This document shows positions 1 through 5,496 of a DNA stretch of 9,710 nt, piece after piece. The notes beneath the pieces were generated by a model. It did no database searches. It was given only the letters and a program-made list of their open reading frames with translations, and had not been told where the DNA came from. The stretch comes from Methylococcaceae bacterium (GTDB lineage: Bacteria; Pseudomonadota; Gammaproteobacteria; Methylococcales; Methylococcaceae). Positions within the stretch are counted from its first letter, which is position 1. Each line of letters opens with the position of its first letter. The stretch lies in NCBI GenBank assembly GCA_012026715.1, contig VEPB01000475.1:1-9710 (forward strand). The letters are read 5' to 3'. The position numbers were made by a program, and so were the translations under genes.

Positions 1-447
1 AAAGCCGGGCAATGCCAACGGAACGGCGACACTGAAGAAGGCATCCAGGGGCGAGGCTCTAAGGGTGGCCGCGACTTCCAGAGGCGCGTCACCGATGGCC
101 TCGAAGGCAGTTTGCAGAGGCTGAACCATGAACGGCAGCGAATACAGCACCGATGCCACCACCAGGCCCCAGAAACTGAACGGCAGCAGACCGACACCCA
201 AAGCCTGGGTGAGGCGACCGATGGGTCCCTCCGGCCCCATGGCGAGCAGCAGGTAGAAGCCCAGCACCGACGGCGGCAGTACCAGGGGCAGGGCCACCAC
301 CGCTCCGACCGGCCCTTTCCACCAGGATCGCGTCCGGGCCAGCCACCAAGCCACCGGCGTTCCGATCAGCAGCAGGATCAAGGTGACCAGGCTGGCCAGC
401 TTGGCGGTCAGCCCGATCGCCTGCAAATCGTGATCGGCCAGAATCAT
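1..447 (-). CDS. modB: Molybdate ABC transporter permease ModB (partial, 3' end beyond window)
   Basis: Inner-membrane permease of the ModABC molybdate importer. It would take molybdate from periplasmic ModA and be driven by the ATPase ModC, expected just beyond the left edge. The frame is open from an ATG at 447 to base 1, giving 149 residues of a protein usually about 225 long. Visible parts are a hydrophobic segment at about 12-37 (LTAKLASLVTLILLL), a second at about 47-70 with the ModB-like ALPLVLPPSVLGFYLL, a third at about 88-108 (FSFWGLVVASVLYSLPFMVQP), and then the EAA-type cytoplasmic loop at about 115-149 (FEAIGDAPLEVAATLRASP), which docks onto the ATPase. The start follows a weak GGA only. 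It lies 76 bp after modA, in the same direction, so the two are probably co-transcribed. The family is clear; the partial state is only due to the window edge. Confidence 0.93.
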   Translation of the reverse strand, partial: MILADHDLQAIGLTAKLASLVTLILLLIGTPVAWWLARTRSWWKGPVGAVVALPLVLPPSVLGFYLLLAMGPEGPIGRLTQALGVGLLPFSFWGLVVASVLYSLPFMVQPLQTAFEAIGDAPLEVAATLRASPLDAFFSVAVPLALPGF

Positions 448-458
448 TCCGGGGATAC

Positions 459-527
459 TCAGTGTGCGTGCGCGAAGGTTTTGACGGCCGAAACGAGCAG
501 GAGCGGGCCGAGCCCTTTCGGGATCAT
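459..527 (-). CDS. Possible 22-residue micro-ORF between modA and modB
   Basis: A short frame begins with an ATG overlapping the modA stop codon in an ATGA arrangement and ends with TGA 11 bp before the modB start. It would encode 22 residues beginning MIPKGLGPLLLVSAVK, with a short hydrophobic core. Translation through it would carry ribosomes from modA to just before modB, which has a poor ribosome binding site, so it could serve translational coupling. It could equally be chance: frames this short are common in GC-rich DNA and I recognise no homologue. Confidence 0.2.
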   Translation of the reverse strand: MIPKGLGPLLLVSAVKTFAHAH

Positions 528-1306
528 CGTTTTTTGGCCGCGGAAGCCGATTCGTCGGGCAGGACGAACCCATACTTCGTCATGACGGCCCGGACCGGCT
601 TGCTGGTCACATAGTCGGCAAAATTCTTGGCGAGGGCGCTGGCTTCGGCGCGCTTGGTGATGATGAATCCCTGCTCCAGCGGTTTGTGGAGGTTTGCGGG
701 AATGAGCCAGTAACCGCCTTTTTGGGCCAGTTCCGGATTGGTCACCAGCGACAGTGCGACGATGCCGACCTGGGCGTTGCCGGTCTGCACGAACTGGGTG
801 GCCTGGACGATGGTTTCGCCGAAGACCAGCTTCGGTTCGAGTTTCTCCCACAAGCCTGACGCCCGTAAAGCTTCCTCCGCCCGTTTGCCGTAAGGGGCGT
901 GTTTCGGGTTGGCGATGGCGACTTTGGTGATCGTGGGGTCGGTGAGATCCTTCAAGGTCATCTTGGATGCATCCATGCCCGCGCTCCACAGCACGATGCG
1001 GCCGACCGCGTAAGGCTTGACCTCCGAGGCAGCCAAACCGTTTTTCGCCAGTTCGCGTGGAAAGCCGATGTCGGCGGAAAAGAACAGATCGTAGGGCGCG
1101 CCCTGTTGAATTTGGGTGTTGAAGTTGCCGGACGACCCGTACACCACCTCCACGTCATCGCCGGGATGCTCGCCTTTGAACGTCGCCACGATGTCATCCA
1201 TCGCGAATTTGAGATCGGATGCGGCCGCAACGGTGATCTTTTCCGCGGTGGCCGCCAAAGACCAGAGCAAGGAGCAGATAAACAGCCAACGTTGAGCGCG
1301 CGTCAT
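524..1306 (-). CDS. modA: Molybdate-binding periplasmic protein ModA
   Basis: Periplasmic substrate-binding protein of the molybdate importer, 260 residues, the usual ModA length. Residues 1-21 form a signal peptide (MTRAQRWLFICSLLWSLAATA) with an AxA cleavage site. The mature part starts EKITVAAASDLKFAMDDI, which contains the first oxyanion loop (AAAS, 27-30). YGSSGNF at 56-62 supplies the second contact loop, and APYGKRAEEAL at 137-147 and GIVALSLV at 181-188 fit the later ligand-contact regions of the family. The open frame extends upstream to 1441, but the extra 45 codons do not look like a signal peptide. ATG at 1306 has GGGA six bases upstream and places the signal peptide at the N-terminus; ATG at 1318 is the alternative. 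The gene is divergent from modE and leads into modB. Repression by molybdate-loaded ModE is expected from the family. Confidence 0.95.
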   Translation of the reverse strand: MTRAQRWLFICSLLWSLAATAEKITVAAASDLKFAMDDIVATFKGEHPGDDVEVVYGSSGNFNTQIQQGAPYDLFFSADIGFPRELAKNGLAASEVKPYAVGRIVLWSAGMDASKMTLKDLTDPTITKVAIANPKHAPYGKRAEEALRASGLWEKLEPKLVFGETIVQATQFVQTGNAQVGIVALSLVTNPELAQKGGYWLIPANLHKPLEQGFIITKRAEASALAKNFADYVTSKPVRAVMTKYGFVLPDESASAAKKR

Positions 1307-1382
1307 AGAAAGTCCCATCGTGTTTGAATGATTGCGAAAGCGGCCGCCGGGAGCGGTGCGGCGATGCCGCGAGGTGGTTGCC

Positions 1383-1393
1383 ATCGTAATATA
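1383..1393 (-). promoter_or_regulatory. Candidate ModE half-site over the modA -10 region
   Basis: ATCGTAATATA on the plus strand matches 10 of 11 positions of the ModE operator half ATCGTTATATA as I recall it. It overlaps the TATATT proposed as the modA -10 box, where a repressor site is expected. The partner half is poor: AGCGT at 1411-1415 is too far away for the usual 6-7-bp spacing. It may be a degenerate or single-half site. Confidence 0.35.
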
Positions 1394-1490
1394 CAAAAAA
1401 ACACACTGAAAGCGTCCGCCTAAGGAACAGTCTACGCCCATTTCGCAGCGATCCAGTTTCGCTAACCCGGTCCTCCGAAAAAGCGGAGTC

Positions 1491-1516
1491 TCGATATATC
1501 AATCAAGAAATAGCCT
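1491..1516. promoter_or_regulatory. Candidate ModE-like dyad between modA and modE
   Basis: TCGATATATC (1491-1500), a 7-bp spacer, then AAATAGCCT (1508-1516) resembles the ModE layout of TCGnTATA, 6-8 bp, TATAGCGA, with an imperfect right half. The box CGATATATCA at 1492-1501 recurs exactly, on the opposite strand, upstream of the sulfite-oxidase-fold gene. Assignment to ModE is inference. Confidence 0.3.
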
Positions 1517-1662
1517 AAGAGCTTCGTTAAGCGATACGGTTTCACCGGCAGCTAGACATAGGGATGCAGAAGTTTGTGTAAACACGCGATAATGCTATTT
1601 ATCTGGCGGACGTATCGGAACTAAACTCCGCGAAGCATAGTAACTGCCAGTGCAATCCCCAG

Positions 1663-2124
1663 ATGGAAGAGCAAACCAAGATAGTGAGACGAAAACGGAA
1701 ACGTCCAGCTGGAGCTTCCGCTTCGAACGGCGATCCTCGCATCAAAATGACGTTGCGGGTCCTGCTGGCCGACAGCATCGCCATGGGGCCAGGCAAGGCG
1801 GATCTGCTGGAAGCGATCGACAAGACCGGATCCATCAGCGCGGCGGGCCGCAGCATGGACATGAGTTACCGCAGAGCGTGGATGCTGGTGGACGAAATGA
1901 ACCGTTGCTTCAAAACGCCCTTGGTGACCGCCGCCAAGGGGGGCGCCCACGGCGGTGGCGCCCAGCTGACCGAGACCGGGCAACAGGTGCTGGCGCGTTA
2001 CCGCGCCATGGAAGCGGCCACCAAGCAACTGGCCGATGCCTATCTTGGCGAATTTTCCGACGTGTTGGCCACGACGCCGGCACCGCCTTCCAAGGCCGGC
2101 GCCGATCTCGACCATGCAGGTTGA
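1663..2124 (+). CDS. modE: ModE-type molybdenum-responsive transcriptional regulator, single-domain form
   Basis: DNA-binding regulator of molybdate transport and use, 153 residues. After a very basic N-terminal tail (IVRRKRKR at 7-14), residues about 30-130 match the ModE winged helix-turn-helix: LLEAIDKTGSISAAGRSM, then MSYRRAWMLVDEMN at 67-80, then the glycine-rich wing AKGGAHGGGAQLTETG at 91-106 and a final helix. The protein ends soon after, in an Ala/Pro-rich tail, so the two C-terminal TOBE/Mop molybdate-binding domains of E. coli ModE (262 residues) are absent. Such N-domain-only regulators are known; how this one would sense molybdate is not evident here. The ATG at 1663 has no good ribosome binding site; ATG at 1747 is possible but would remove the conserved start of the domain. 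The gene converges on the di-heme gene with 18 bp between stops and no visible terminator. Confidence 0.88.
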   Translation: MEEQTKIVRRKRKRPAGASASNGDPRIKMTLRVLLADSIAMGPGKADLLEAIDKTGSISAAGRSMDMSYRRAWMLVDEMNRCFKTPLVTAAKGGAHGGGAQLTETGQQVLARYRAMEAATKQLADAYLGEFSDVLATTPAPPSKAGADLDHAG

Positions 2125-2142
2125 AGATTCGCTCGGTTCTCG

Positions 2143-3519
2143 TCACAAGGCTTCCAGGAAGCGAATCAAATCCAGCCGGTCCCGGTTGCTCAGTCCGAGC
2201 CCGAAGCGGCCCTCGTAAAAGTCGACCACATCACTCAAGGTCGCCGCCGCGCCGTTGTGGAAATAGGGAGGGCGGGCCGCCAGGGCGCGTAGCGCCGGCA
2301 CCTTGAAGCGGCCAATGTCGGTCCATTTGCCGCTGATCATGGCCCGGCCGGGATCGCTGGTCGTCATGATTTCGCCGGTGGCCTTGTTGCGAAGGGAATA
2401 AAGGGGTAAGTCGATGGAGCGTCGGTTGGCGTCGCTGAGGCCGGTATTCAGAACCAGGGTCTGCGAGGACGAACCGACTGCCGGAGCGTTATGGCAGGTT
2501 CCGCAGGTGCCGGTGATTTCGGCGCGATGGCCGGATCTCGGATCGTCGTTGAGGCCGCCGACATTTCTGATGATGAAGCTGCGGCTGTTGAAGATTTCCT
2601 GGCCGCGGGCGATGGCGGCCCGATCGTCATCGCCGCGCGGGTCCGGCCGCCCGAGCCAGGAGTCGTACAGCGTGAATACTCTCGAGTCGAACTGCGGATT
2701 GGGCTCGCCATCCACGAACGGCGCATTGATGCCCGGAGCAAAGTCTTGCCGGGCCAGGCCGCGCGGTCCCGCTTTGGACTTGGCCCGGCTCAGCGCCTTA
2801 GCGCCCCGGTCGTAGATTTGTGTTGTGAACAGCGCGGTCTCGAAGTCCACGATGTGCCGGCGCTGGATATCGTTCAGCGCTTCGCCTTGGGCGTGGCCGG
2901 TGGTGGCGGAGTTGGCCTGGTGGGCGAGATTGGCGGAAATGGTGCCGGTCGGGTCACTCTCCCGGGCATCCCACATGACAGTGCTGGCAAATTTCAGATT
3001 GGTCGCCGGCAGCGGGCGCCGGAACAGCGACAACTCAGGCGCTGCCATGGAGGAAGAAATATAACCGTAAGGATCCAGCGCTTCGAGCAATTCGAATTCC
3101 GCATCGGCAGGGATCTTCAGTCCTATCCGAAACAGCCCCTTATTCAATAGCAGCGAATAGGCGGCACGGCGCTCCCTCCGCGTGCCCACGGCGGCTGCAG
3201 GCGTATTGGACCCATCGTTGGTGCGAAAAATCGGATCGCGGCCGGCGGTCGCGCGGAACCGCCTATGAATGCCGGCCGGGGCCACGCTCCAGCCCTCGGC
3301 GGGCTGGTGGCAGCTGACGCAGGAGCGGCCGTTGCCGCCCAGATCCCGGAAAAATTCGTTGCCCCGGTCGATGGCGCCGCGGCTGCTGTAGCTAGCCGCT
3401 TTGCCTGCGGCGTTGGACAACGGACGATTGTCCAGCGGCGCGCCGGCCAGTGCGGTCGTGGTCGAGGCCAGCAGCAAGCAGGCCGCGCCAGCGCGGAAAA
3501 ATGGGTGAAGGGAGGACAT
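2143..3519 (-). CDS. Exported di-heme cytochrome c peroxidase / MauG-family protein
   Basis: Predicted periplasmic c-type di-heme enzyme of the bacterial cytochrome c peroxidase/MauG superfamily, 458 residues. Residues 1-25 are a signal peptide ending ALA before GAP. The first heme site is CVSCH at 67-71 and the second CGTCH at 339-343. Between them TVMWDARE (180-187) matches the family's VMWDGR motif. Near the end, RFKVPALRALAARPPYFHNG and AAATLSDVVDFYEGRF form the classic C-terminal signature with its PYFHDG-like loop. Met394, in GRAMISGKW, is a possible axial ligand, but I cannot say whether this heme is Met-, Tyr- or open-ligated, so peroxidase and MauG-like oxidase roles cannot be separated. 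It is longer than typical peroxidases (about 320-350) and shorter than the surface peroxidases of methanotrophs as I recall them. The ATG follows AGGA at 7 bp. It lies 84 bp after the sulfite-oxidase-fold gene and is probably co-transcribed with it. Confidence 0.92.
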   Translation of the reverse strand: MSSLHPFFRAGAACLLLASTTTALAGAPLDNRPLSNAAGKAASYSSRGAIDRGNEFFRDLGGNGRSCVSCHQPAEGWSVAPAGIHRRFRATAGRDPIFRTNDGSNTPAAAVGTRRERRAAYSLLLNKGLFRIGLKIPADAEFELLEALDPYGYISSSMAAPELSLFRRPLPATNLKFASTVMWDARESDPTGTISANLAHQANSATTGHAQGEALNDIQRRHIVDFETALFTTQIYDRGAKALSRAKSKAGPRGLARQDFAPGINAPFVDGEPNPQFDSRVFTLYDSWLGRPDPRGDDDRAAIARGQEIFNSRSFIIRNVGGLNDDPRSGHRAEITGTCGTCHNAPAVGSSSQTLVLNTGLSDANRRSIDLPLYSLRNKATGEIMTTSDPGRAMISGKWTDIGRFKVPALRALAARPPYFHNGAAATLSDVVDFYEGRFGLGLSNRDRLDLIRFLEAL

Positions 3520-3550
3520 GGGGGAATCCTGAACAAAATTGGCATGTTGC

Positions 3551-3583
3551 GGAGCCGCCGGAGCCGATGTTCTCGGCGGCTCC
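3551..3583 (-). repeat. Strong intergenic hairpin, 10-bp perfect stem
   Basis: GGAGCCGCCG (3551-3560) and CGGCGGCTCC (3574-3583) form a perfect 10-bp GC-rich stem with a 13-base loop. A competing inner pairing, GCCGA with TCGGC, shares bases with it. It occupies most of the 84-bp gap between the sulfite-oxidase-fold gene and the di-heme gene. In the transcript sense it is not followed directly by a T run, so it is not a standard intrinsic terminator. It could act in attenuation, mRNA processing or 3'-end protection of the upstream message. Confidence 0.6.
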
Positions 3584-3603
3584 CATTGGTATCAGCCGCG
3601 AAA

Positions 3604-4164
3604 TCAGGGGGCGGAGCGTACCGTCAGCCTCGACAGGTTGAAGACATTGCGACCGCCGGCCTTGTCATTGGGCACGATCAACCGTACGACGCCCTCGGTA
3701 TTGCTGAGCGGCTGCCCATCGCCGGTTTCGTAGGCGACCAGCACCTGTTTGCCTTCGAAGTTGGCAAGGATTTCGCCCAGGGCGATCGCCGCCTCATAAC
3801 AATCGGAGGCATGGGCGACCACGTATTTCCGCAGGATATCGTTCTTCTGCTTTTTGTTGACCTTGATCTGCGCCACCGTAAGCAGGGCGATCAGCGGAAT
3901 TCCGATATAGGTGTTGGTGACCGGTCCCTGACTGGTATTGAAGGTCACCGTCAGGGTGGTCGGCGTGTATTCGGTGGCCGGATCGAGCCGGAAATTCTTC
4001 AATTCCTCGAAACCGTAGGTCGCCTTGGTCTTTATGGCGCCGTTGAGCTTGACCGTGGCCGGGGCTCCACCCTTGCAGCTTTCGGCGTGCACGGCACCGC
4101 TCCCTGCCAGCAGGACGGACAGGAAGAGGGTTGCGGGGAGTGAAGAACTGGAACCTTGTTGCAT
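3604..4164 (-). CDS. Exported sulfite-oxidase-fold (Oxidored_molyb-like) protein lacking the molybdenum-ligand cysteine
   Basis: Predicted periplasmic protein of 186 residues. Residues 1-27 are a signal peptide (SLPATLFLSVLLAGSGAVHA). The mature part resembles the molybdopterin-binding domain of sulfite oxidase-type proteins: YGFEELKNF at 50-58, TLTVTFNTSQGPVTNTYIGI at 70-89, PLIALL, then YVVAHASDCYEAAIALGEI at 114-132, KQVLVAYETGDGQPLSNTEG at 139-158 and RLIVPNDKAGGRNVFNLSRL at 161-180. True enzymes carry a conserved cysteine after the early beta strand; here that stretch (LTVTFNTSQGP) has none. The only cysteines are Cys30 and Cys122, the latter where relatives usually have glycine (SDGYEA). 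So it is probably not a catalytic molybdoenzyme; a binding or partner role is more likely. The frame extends upstream to 4224, but ATG at 4164 has GAGG five bases upstream and begins the signal peptide. It precedes the di-heme gene in one likely operon. Confidence 0.82.
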   Translation of the reverse strand: MQQGSSSSLPATLFLSVLLAGSGAVHAESCKGGAPATVKLNGAIKTKATYGFEELKNFRLDPATEYTPTTLTVTFNTSQGPVTNTYIGIPLIALLTVAQIKVNKKQKNDILRKYVVAHASDCYEAAIALGEILANFEGKQVLVAYETGDGQPLSNTEGVVRLIVPNDKAGGRNVFNLSRLTVRSAP

Positions 4165-4338
4165 GATGACCTCGTTGGTGGTGATTTTGCTGCGAGACCG
4201 TTGGAAGGGCGGATGTCCATCCAAAATCGGCGGCGGGCAGCGGGTTGAGAAAATGATCGTATTCGGAGTGATATATCGGTATACGGTTTTCTGAATTGCG
4301 GGTCGGTCTAGATCTGAGGTTGCCCCGATCCTGCCAGC
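4165..4338 (-). promoter_or_regulatory. Leader and likely promoter of the sulfite-oxidase-fold/di-heme pair
   Basis: This 174-bp gap after the small exported protein gene contains an AT-rich core at about 4250-4292 within GC-rich surroundings, a likely promoter. CGTAT (4258-4262) and ATACG (4281-4285) form a spaced inverted repeat around the core. No terminator for the upstream pair is obvious and no gene is seen. Confidence 0.4.
4255..4279 (-). promoter_or_regulatory. Candidate ModE-like box upstream of the sulfite-oxidase-fold gene
   Basis: On the minus strand CCGATATATC, a 6-bp spacer and AATACGATC give an imperfect dyad of ModE-like half sites. Its core CGATATATCA (4278-4269) is identical to the box at 1492-1501 in the modA/modE region. 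It sits about 105 bp upstream of the start codon. Shared control by ModE is inference. Confidence 0.3.
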
Positions 4339-4818
4339 TTAAAGATCAGTGCATGAAATGGTCGCCGTGGAGGTGGCCCGGCATGGCTTGGCGGTGGCGT
4401 GCTTGATCTGAGCGCCCTTCGGCAGTTCCCGGTACTCGACTTGCATCTGTCCGGGTGTGGCCTCTTTGAGACGGTCTAGTCCCGGCATGTCGGCACCGTG
4501 TATGGACTCCGGCGCGGAAAATTCACCCGCCCGAAACGCCTTGGCAACATCCATCAGATGGCTACGGACCAGATCGATCTGGCAAGTGTCGTCGGCTTCT
4601 TTGGTCAGCACCTGTTGAATGCCGCCGCTGGGAGTGGGCGTGAATACATGAATCGTACGGTCCAGATCGAAGGACATGACTTCCGAGCTCAGCCGAGCCA
4701 CCTCATCAAATCGTGCGTCACTGGATTTTTCCGCGGCGAATGTCGGCAGATCCGTGTGCGGGGTGGCAAGAGCGGCCATCCCGAGAATGGCCGGTCGGAG
4801 CAGGGATGAAGAACGCAT
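4339..4818 (-). CDS. Small exported protein of unknown function, C-terminus apparently frameshifted
   Basis: A 159-residue protein coupled to the hemoglobin gene: the hemoglobin stop TGA shares its A with this ATG (TGATG), and AAGGAGG lies four bases upstream; a GTG one codon earlier is the alternative. Residues 1-29 look like a signal peptide ending in FAA. The core (49-137: FDLDRTIHVFTPTPSGGIQQ, then DDTCQIDLVRSHL, FRAGEFSAPESIHGADMPGL and MQVEYRELPKGAQIKH) resembles a small family that, from memory, is often mislabelled aspartate carbamoyltransferase. It has nothing of that enzyme and I assign no function. The last 16 residues do not fit the family; another frame at 4346-4387 instead reads AMPGHLHGDHFMH and a stop, a His-rich tail typical of such proteins. 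A frame-disrupting deletion or indel near 4385-4400 is likely, so this may be a decaying gene or a sequencing error. Confidence 0.7.
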   Translation of the reverse strand: MRSSSLLRPAILGMAALATPHTDLPTFAAEKSSDARFDEVARLSSEVMSFDLDRTIHVFTPTPSGGIQQVLTKEADDTCQIDLVRSHLMDVAKAFRAGEFSAPESIHGADMPGLDRLKEATPGQMQVEYRELPKGAQIKHATAKPCRATSTATISCTDL

Positions 4819-5219
4819 CACGCCTCCTTCCAGATTTTGGGCCCGTGGTATGAGGGAAAACTGAACATGCCGGCCTTGAAGCTTTTGGCCATGTGTTCGG
4901 CTCTCTCGGTCACGTGTTCCGCGTCCTTGACCGGTAATACCTCGGCGGCGGTTTGCCGGAACAATTCCAGCCAGCGGTCGAAATGCTCGGGTTTGAGCGG
5001 CAATTGGGCGTGAATCTGGTACGGGTAGCCGTGGTAACGATGGGTCCCGAGCAGGTTGCGGGACCAGAAGTCCACGATGATCCGCAGGTGCGCTTCCCAG
5101 TCCGCAACCGCATCGCGAAAGATGGGAGCCAGCGTCGGATCCACGCGGGCGCGGCCGTAAAACCGCTCGACCAATTCAGTGATGGCCTGTTCGGTGGTGA
5201 CTTCAAATGGAACGGTCAA
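4818..5219 (-). CDS. Group III truncated hemoglobin
   Basis: Cytoplasmic 2-on-2 globin of 133 residues, the usual length for group III (Campylobacter Ctb type). Aligned by eye with Ctb it has FY at 20-21 (Tyr B10 = Y21), DPTLAPIF at 27-34, His44 at distal E7, FWSRNLLG at 51-58, proximal His70 in QIHAQLPLKP and Trp83 (G8) in FDRWLELF. No transmembrane or export signal is visible. Family members bind O2, NO or CO and are tied to nitrosative stress or oxygen handling; the exact role here is unknown. The frame opens at an ATG at 5285, but that adds 22 residues unlike the family. A TTG at 5219 with GGAGG eight bases upstream gives the normal N-terminus (M/TVPFEVTTEQAI), so TTG is chosen. Its stop overlaps the start of the next gene, showing translational coupling with the small exported protein. 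Confidence 0.9.
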   Translation of the reverse strand: MTVPFEVTTEQAITELVERFYGRARVDPTLAPIFRDAVADWEAHLRIIVDFWSRNLLGTHRYHGYPYQIHAQLPLKPEHFDRWLELFRQTAAEVLPVKDAEHVTERAEHMAKSFKAGMFSFPSYHGPKIWKEA

Positions 5220-5496
5220 AAGAGGAGACCTCCGGATGAGACGGAAAAATGCGCATCCCTTCGACTTGGTTGCTGTTTCGATCAATGCCGGGCCGACCGA
5301 TCAGCGATGTAAAGCCGTCGGATCGCACCGGTTGGCTTGGGCGAATCGACATCCCTGTCGAGCACCCATCCCCGTTGCCGATTCCATGCGCCGCCCCGCG
5401 AAATGGCCCTGCCCGGTAAGGCAGCGTTCGGTTCCCGAGCCTCCAGTGCTCAGAGGGCAAATCGCGGTGCTGATCGTCCTTCGGTCTCGCCAAGCG
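5220..5496 (-). other. Intergenic gap, no gene seen
   Basis: This 277-bp stretch lies between the binding-protein-like gene and the hemoglobin gene. Frames in it read as low-complexity Arg/Gly/Ala shadows with no family resemblance. An 8-bp palindrome ATGCGCAT at 5249-5256 lies just upstream of the hemoglobin ribosome binding site. I find no clear intrinsic terminator, and no convincing NsrR or FNR box. Confidence 0.5.

Larger units (their letters stand above)
1319..1662. promoter_or_regulatory. Divergent modA/modE control region
   Basis: This 344-bp stretch between the divergent modA and modE starts is markedly AT-richer than the coding DNA. For modA, reading minus, TATATT at 1393-1388 is a reasonable -10 box and would give a 5' leader of roughly 70 bases. 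For modE, TTGTGT at 1574-1579 followed after 16 bp by TATTTA at 1596-1601 is a weak possible promoter. A 16-bp element GATAA-N6-TTATC at 1588-1603 is an inverted repeat, and CTCCG-N6-CGGAG at 1473-1488 is a small hairpin. Candidate ModE boxes are listed separately. I see no convincing gene here. The promoter assignments are inference from box resemblance and position. Confidence 0.55.

Noticed and set aside
1307..1441. 45-codon N-terminal extension of ModA
   Set aside because: It would bury the signal peptide inside the protein and covers the likely promoter and ModE half-site.
2143..3519. Identity with the methanotroph surface peroxidase next to MopE/CorA copper proteins
   Set aside because: The protein is considerably shorter than I recall for those, and no MopE- or CorA-like copper protein is recognisable beside it.
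3265..4143. 292-codon plus-strand frame across the di-heme and sulfite-oxidase-fold genes
   Set aside because: It is antisense to two well-supported genes and spans their intergenic hairpin; no family features are visible.
4339..4818. Annotation as aspartate carbamoyltransferase
   Set aside because: No carbamoyl-phosphate or aspartate binding motif is present and the protein is half the size of that enzyme; the label appears to be a database artefact.
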